Positions 5,664-6,748 of a DNA stretch of 6,748 bases are shown one piece after another (the first letter of the stretch is position 1; each line of letters opens with the position of its first letter). The stretch lies in NCBI GenBank assembly GCA_003164825.1, contig PLUH01000296.1:4131-10878 (forward strand). The letters run 5' to 3'. Both the position numbers and the translations under genes were made by a program. This stretch comes from Hyphomicrobiales bacterium (lineage in GTDB: Bacteria > Pseudomonadota > Alphaproteobacteria > Rhizobiales > Beijerinckiaceae). A model generated the notes under the pieces. The model searched no databases, was not told the origin of the DNA, and saw only the letters and a program-made list of their open reading frames with translations.

Positions 5664-5732
5664 ATGGCTTTTGCTTTTCCAAAAGAAAAAACACGAAAAA
5701 ATTGTCACTGGCACTCGATTTGTCCGGTTTAG
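5664..5732 (+). CDS. Possible 22-residue small protein or leader peptide
   Basis: ATG to TAG ORF of 22 codons, MAFAFPKEKTRKNCHWHSIC plus PV. It has a well-placed GGGAG Shine-Dalgarno six bases upstream. It is basic in the middle and ends in a Cys/His cluster (C14, H15, H17, C20) that could bind a metal. Codon use is A/T-rich, unlike the neighbouring genes. The last codons overlap the first copy of the TGTCCGGT direct repeat, so the tail may come from an inserted element. A frame this short can arise by chance; only the ribosome-binding site lifts it above background. Confidence 0.22.
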   Translation: MAFAFPKEKTRKNCHWHSICPV

Positions 5733-5753
5733 GTAACGCACGATCTGTCCGGT
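5716..5753. repeat. Direct repeat CGAT(T/C)TGTCCGGT, 25-base period
   Basis: CGATTTGTCCGGT (5716-5728) and CGATCTGTCCGGT (5741-5753) differ at one of 13 positions. Each is followed within two bases by AGGT. Paired repeats of this kind occur as subterminal transposase sites at insertion-sequence ends and as tandem operators. No transposase gene remains in the window. Confidence 0.5.
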
Positions 5754-5780
5754 AGGTCTGGCCGTCTTTGGAGGGATGGG

Positions 5781-5924
5781 ATGGGACGGAAGCCCTTCAG
5801 GGGCGCGTCAATGTTGTGCCAATCGATACGACTGGCAATTTCGACGCTCGATAAGGTCCGCCCGGCAGTCGCCGATGACGGTCCGGAGTCGAGCGTCGTT
5901 GCGAACTCCGCCTTGGGCGTTTAG
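5781..5924 (+). CDS. Possible 47-residue small ORF, unknown
   Basis: ATG at 5781 with GGAGGG (5770-5775) five bases upstream, stopping at TAG 5922-5924. The protein begins MGRKPFRGASMLCQSIRLAI and ends SSVVANSALGV; the first 20 residues are basic and partly hydrophobic. I do not recognise it. Codon use is G/C-rich at third positions like the chromosome genes. Short open frames are common in GC-rich DNA, so the main support is the strong Shine-Dalgarno. The inverted repeat at 5842-5898 lies inside it. It ends 40 bases before the GlcG/HbpS-like gene. Confidence 0.22.
   Translation: MGRKPFRGASMLCQSIRLAISTLDKVRPAVADDGPESSVVANSALGV
5842..5898. repeat. 10-bp perfect inverted repeat upstream of GlcG/HbpS-like gene
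   Basis: CGACGCTCGA (5842-5851) and TCGAGCGTCG (5889-5898) are exact inverted copies around a 37-base loop. The loop holds two direct copies of GGTCCG (5855-5860 and 5880-5885). The right arm ends 66 bases before the downstream GTG. It may be a leader hairpin or a looping operator pair. Confidence 0.5.
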
Positions 5925-5964
5925 CACTGGCCGTGGGCGGGGGCGCTGGAGTGGGAGGAGCGCG

Positions 5965-6456
5965 GTGCTATTCAATGTCCGGATTTGGGCGGCGCTGGCG
6001 GGCGTCGCGATGAGCGGTTCGATTGCGGTCGCGCAGACCCTGCCGACGCACCGCATACCCGCGGCCCTGGCGGCCGAAGCCGCGAGCGAAACCGTCTCCG
6101 TTTGTGCGAAGCAAGGTTATCGCGAGACCGCTCAGGTGGTCGACGCCGACGGCGCGATCATCGCCACTCTGCGCGGCGACGGGGCCGGCATCCATTCGCT
6201 CGATAGCGCCCTCGACAAGGCCTATACCGCCGTCTCGTTCAAGAGCGACACGCTTGCTCTGGGGGAACGCGCCAAGGAGGATGCGTTCGTCTCTCTCGCC
6301 AAGCTGCCGCATGTGATGTTCCTTGGCGGCGGCGTGGTCATCAAGCTCGGCGACGAAATCATCGGGGCGATCGGCGCCGCCGGCGCTCCGGGCGCCAAGC
6401 TGGACGACGCCTGCGCCCGCGCGGGTCTGGATAAGATCAAGGATCGCCTGCAGTAG
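5965..6456 (+). CDS. Exported GlcG/HbpS (DUF336) family protein
   Basis: 163-residue protein with a predicted signal peptide (MLFNVRIWAALAGVAMSGSI then AVAQ, cut near AVA|Q at residue 23), so the mature form is periplasmic. The mature part fits the GlcG/HbpS domain: VVDADGAIIATLRGDGAG (58-75), HSLDSALDKAYTAVSF (77-92), and the closing GGGVVIKLGDEIIGAIGAAG (121-140) plus KLDDACARAGLDKI. Members bind haem (HbpS) or accompany catabolic operons (GlcG); the ligand here is unknown. The GTG at 5965 is chosen because GGGAGGAG lies just upstream (5953-5960) and a proper signal peptide results. The frame is open back to 5776, but that extension is Arg-rich and unlikely. Two Cys (47, 150) could form a disulphide. 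An M24-family gene follows 116 bases later. Confidence 0.85.
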   Translation: MLFNVRIWAALAGVAMSGSIAVAQTLPTHRIPAALAAEAASETVSVCAKQGYRETAQVVDADGAIIATLRGDGAGIHSLDSALDKAYTAVSFKSDTLALGERAKEDAFVSLAKLPHVMFLGGGVVIKLGDEIIGAIGAAGAPGAKLDDACARAGLDKIKDRLQ

Positions 6457-6540
6457 CGAAAAAACAGCCGTCCCGCACGACCAGAGCGGCGATCGGCGGG
6501 AAGAGGTCTTGACCCTCTCGCGCACGCTCGTTGGCGGGCC

Positions 6541-6546
6541 TATGAT
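6541..6546 (+). promoter_or_regulatory. Possible -10 element of the M24 gene
   Basis: TATGAT lies 32 bases before the ATG at 6573. No -35 match sits at 16-18 bases; the nearest TTGACC (6509-6514) is 26 bases away. Read-through from the upstream gene is an equal possibility. Confidence 0.2.
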
Positions 6547-6572
6547 CGCGACCTTGTGTTAGGGAGGAAACA

Positions 6573-6748
6573 ATGGATGCGATTGCGCCGTCGACCATCG
6601 CCTCGAGTCCCGCAACCGAAGCGATCGCCGCCCCGCCGCCCATCCCTTTCGACGCAGGCCGGCTGGACACGCTGATGGAGGACGCCGGGATCGACGCCTT
6701 GGTCGTCACCTCCAAGCACAACATCCAATATCTTCTCGGCGGCTACCG
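6573..6748 (+). CDS. M24-family peptidase (Xaa-Pro peptidase/creatinase type), 3' end outside window
   Basis: First 58 codons only. A 25-residue Ala/Pro-rich leader (MDAIAPSTIASSPATEAIAA...) precedes FDAGRLDTLMEDAGIDALVV and TSKHNIQYLLGGY. This is the typical opening of the N-terminal creatinase-like domain of M24 aminopeptidase-P/prolidase relatives (R-L-x-x-L-M-x-x-x-G-I-D-A-L-V-V...N-I-x-Y-L-x-G). The catalytic pita-bread domain with its metal ligands would lie beyond the window, so activity cannot be judged. GGGAGGAAA at 6562-6570 is an excellent Shine-Dalgarno. The gene is in line with the GlcG/HbpS-like gene and might be co-transcribed with it. Confidence 0.82.
   Translation, partial: MDAIAPSTIASSPATEAIAAPPPIPFDAGRLDTLMEDAGIDALVVTSKHNIQYLLGGY

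Larger units (their letters stand above)
5340..5964. other. Long intergenic region, AT-rich first two thirds
   Basis: No large gene is supported here. Bases 5340 to about 5720 are visibly richer in A/T than the flanking genes, with runs such as AATTTTTTC, AAAAAGTTTTTC and GAAAAAACACGAAAAAATT. The region contains nested inverted repeats (5437-5481 and 5545-5592), a 25-base-period direct repeat (5716-5753), a long inverted repeat (5842-5898) and two possible small ORFs (5664 and 5781). It could hold a small RNA gene, the decayed end of an insertion element, or simple horizontally acquired or degenerate spacer. A translation extending the downstream exported gene upstream to 5776 is Arg/Ser-rich and not protein-like. 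Confidence 0.6.

Noticed and set aside
5776..5964. N-terminal extension of the GlcG/HbpS-like protein to the ATG at 5776
   Set aside because: The extension is Arg/Ser/Trp-rich, buries a good signal peptide, and the GTG at 5965 has its own GGGAGGAG.
6502..6518. AGAGG/CCTCT hairpin between the exported protein and M24 genes as a terminator
   Set aside because: The stem has only five pairs and no T-run follows.
1..6748. CRISPR array, tRNA, rRNA or complete insertion sequence
   Set aside because: No regularly spaced repeats, cloverleaf-like sequence, rRNA core or transposase reading frame could be found.

Overview
The window reads as ordinary chromosome of a GC-rich alphaproteobacterium. The best guess is an order Hyphomicrobiales (Rhizobiales) species, perhaps near Methylocystaceae/Beijerinckiaceae. 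The basis is strong G/C bias at third codon positions, the rhizobial form of FabI, and a zinc-less anti-sigma factor paired with an ECF-type sigma factor. The placement is inference; no rRNA or tRNA is present to test it.

Left part (1-1971): the 3' portion of a YcaD-like MFS transporter runs rightward. It converges on fabI, the NADH-dependent enoyl-ACP reductase of fatty acid synthesis, with only 12 bases between the stop codons. A 218-base divergent intergenic region follows (1972-2189). It holds a CRP-like TGTGA-N6-TCACA palindrome, extra TCACA half-sites and a perfect 14-bp GC palindrome.

Middle (2190-4560): a translationally coupled sigma/anti-sigma pair. The sigma has a recognisable region 4 but a degenerate region 2. 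The anti-sigma is membrane-anchored and lacks the usual zinc motif. It converges on, and overlaps by 28 bases, a DnaJ/CbpA-type co-chaperone on the minus strand. Divergent from dnaJ is pdxH (pyridoxamine 5'-phosphate oxidase), which has no usable ATG and probably starts with TTG.

Right part (5340-6748): a long intergenic stretch of about 625 bases. Its first 400 bases are clearly more AT-rich than the genes and carry several inverted repeats, a 25-base-period direct repeat and two possible very small ORFs with good Shine-Dalgarno sequences. Then come an exported GlcG/HbpS (DUF336) family protein and the first 58 codons of an M24 (Xaa-Pro peptidase/creatinase-type) protein that runs off the end.

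The genes are mostly separate housekeeping units (lipid synthesis, vitamin B6, proteostasis) plus one envelope-signalling module. I see no phage, CRISPR, complete insertion sequence or defence island. The parts most likely to be undescribed are the regulatory region at 2083-2181 and the structured, AT-rich intergenic region at 5340-5760.
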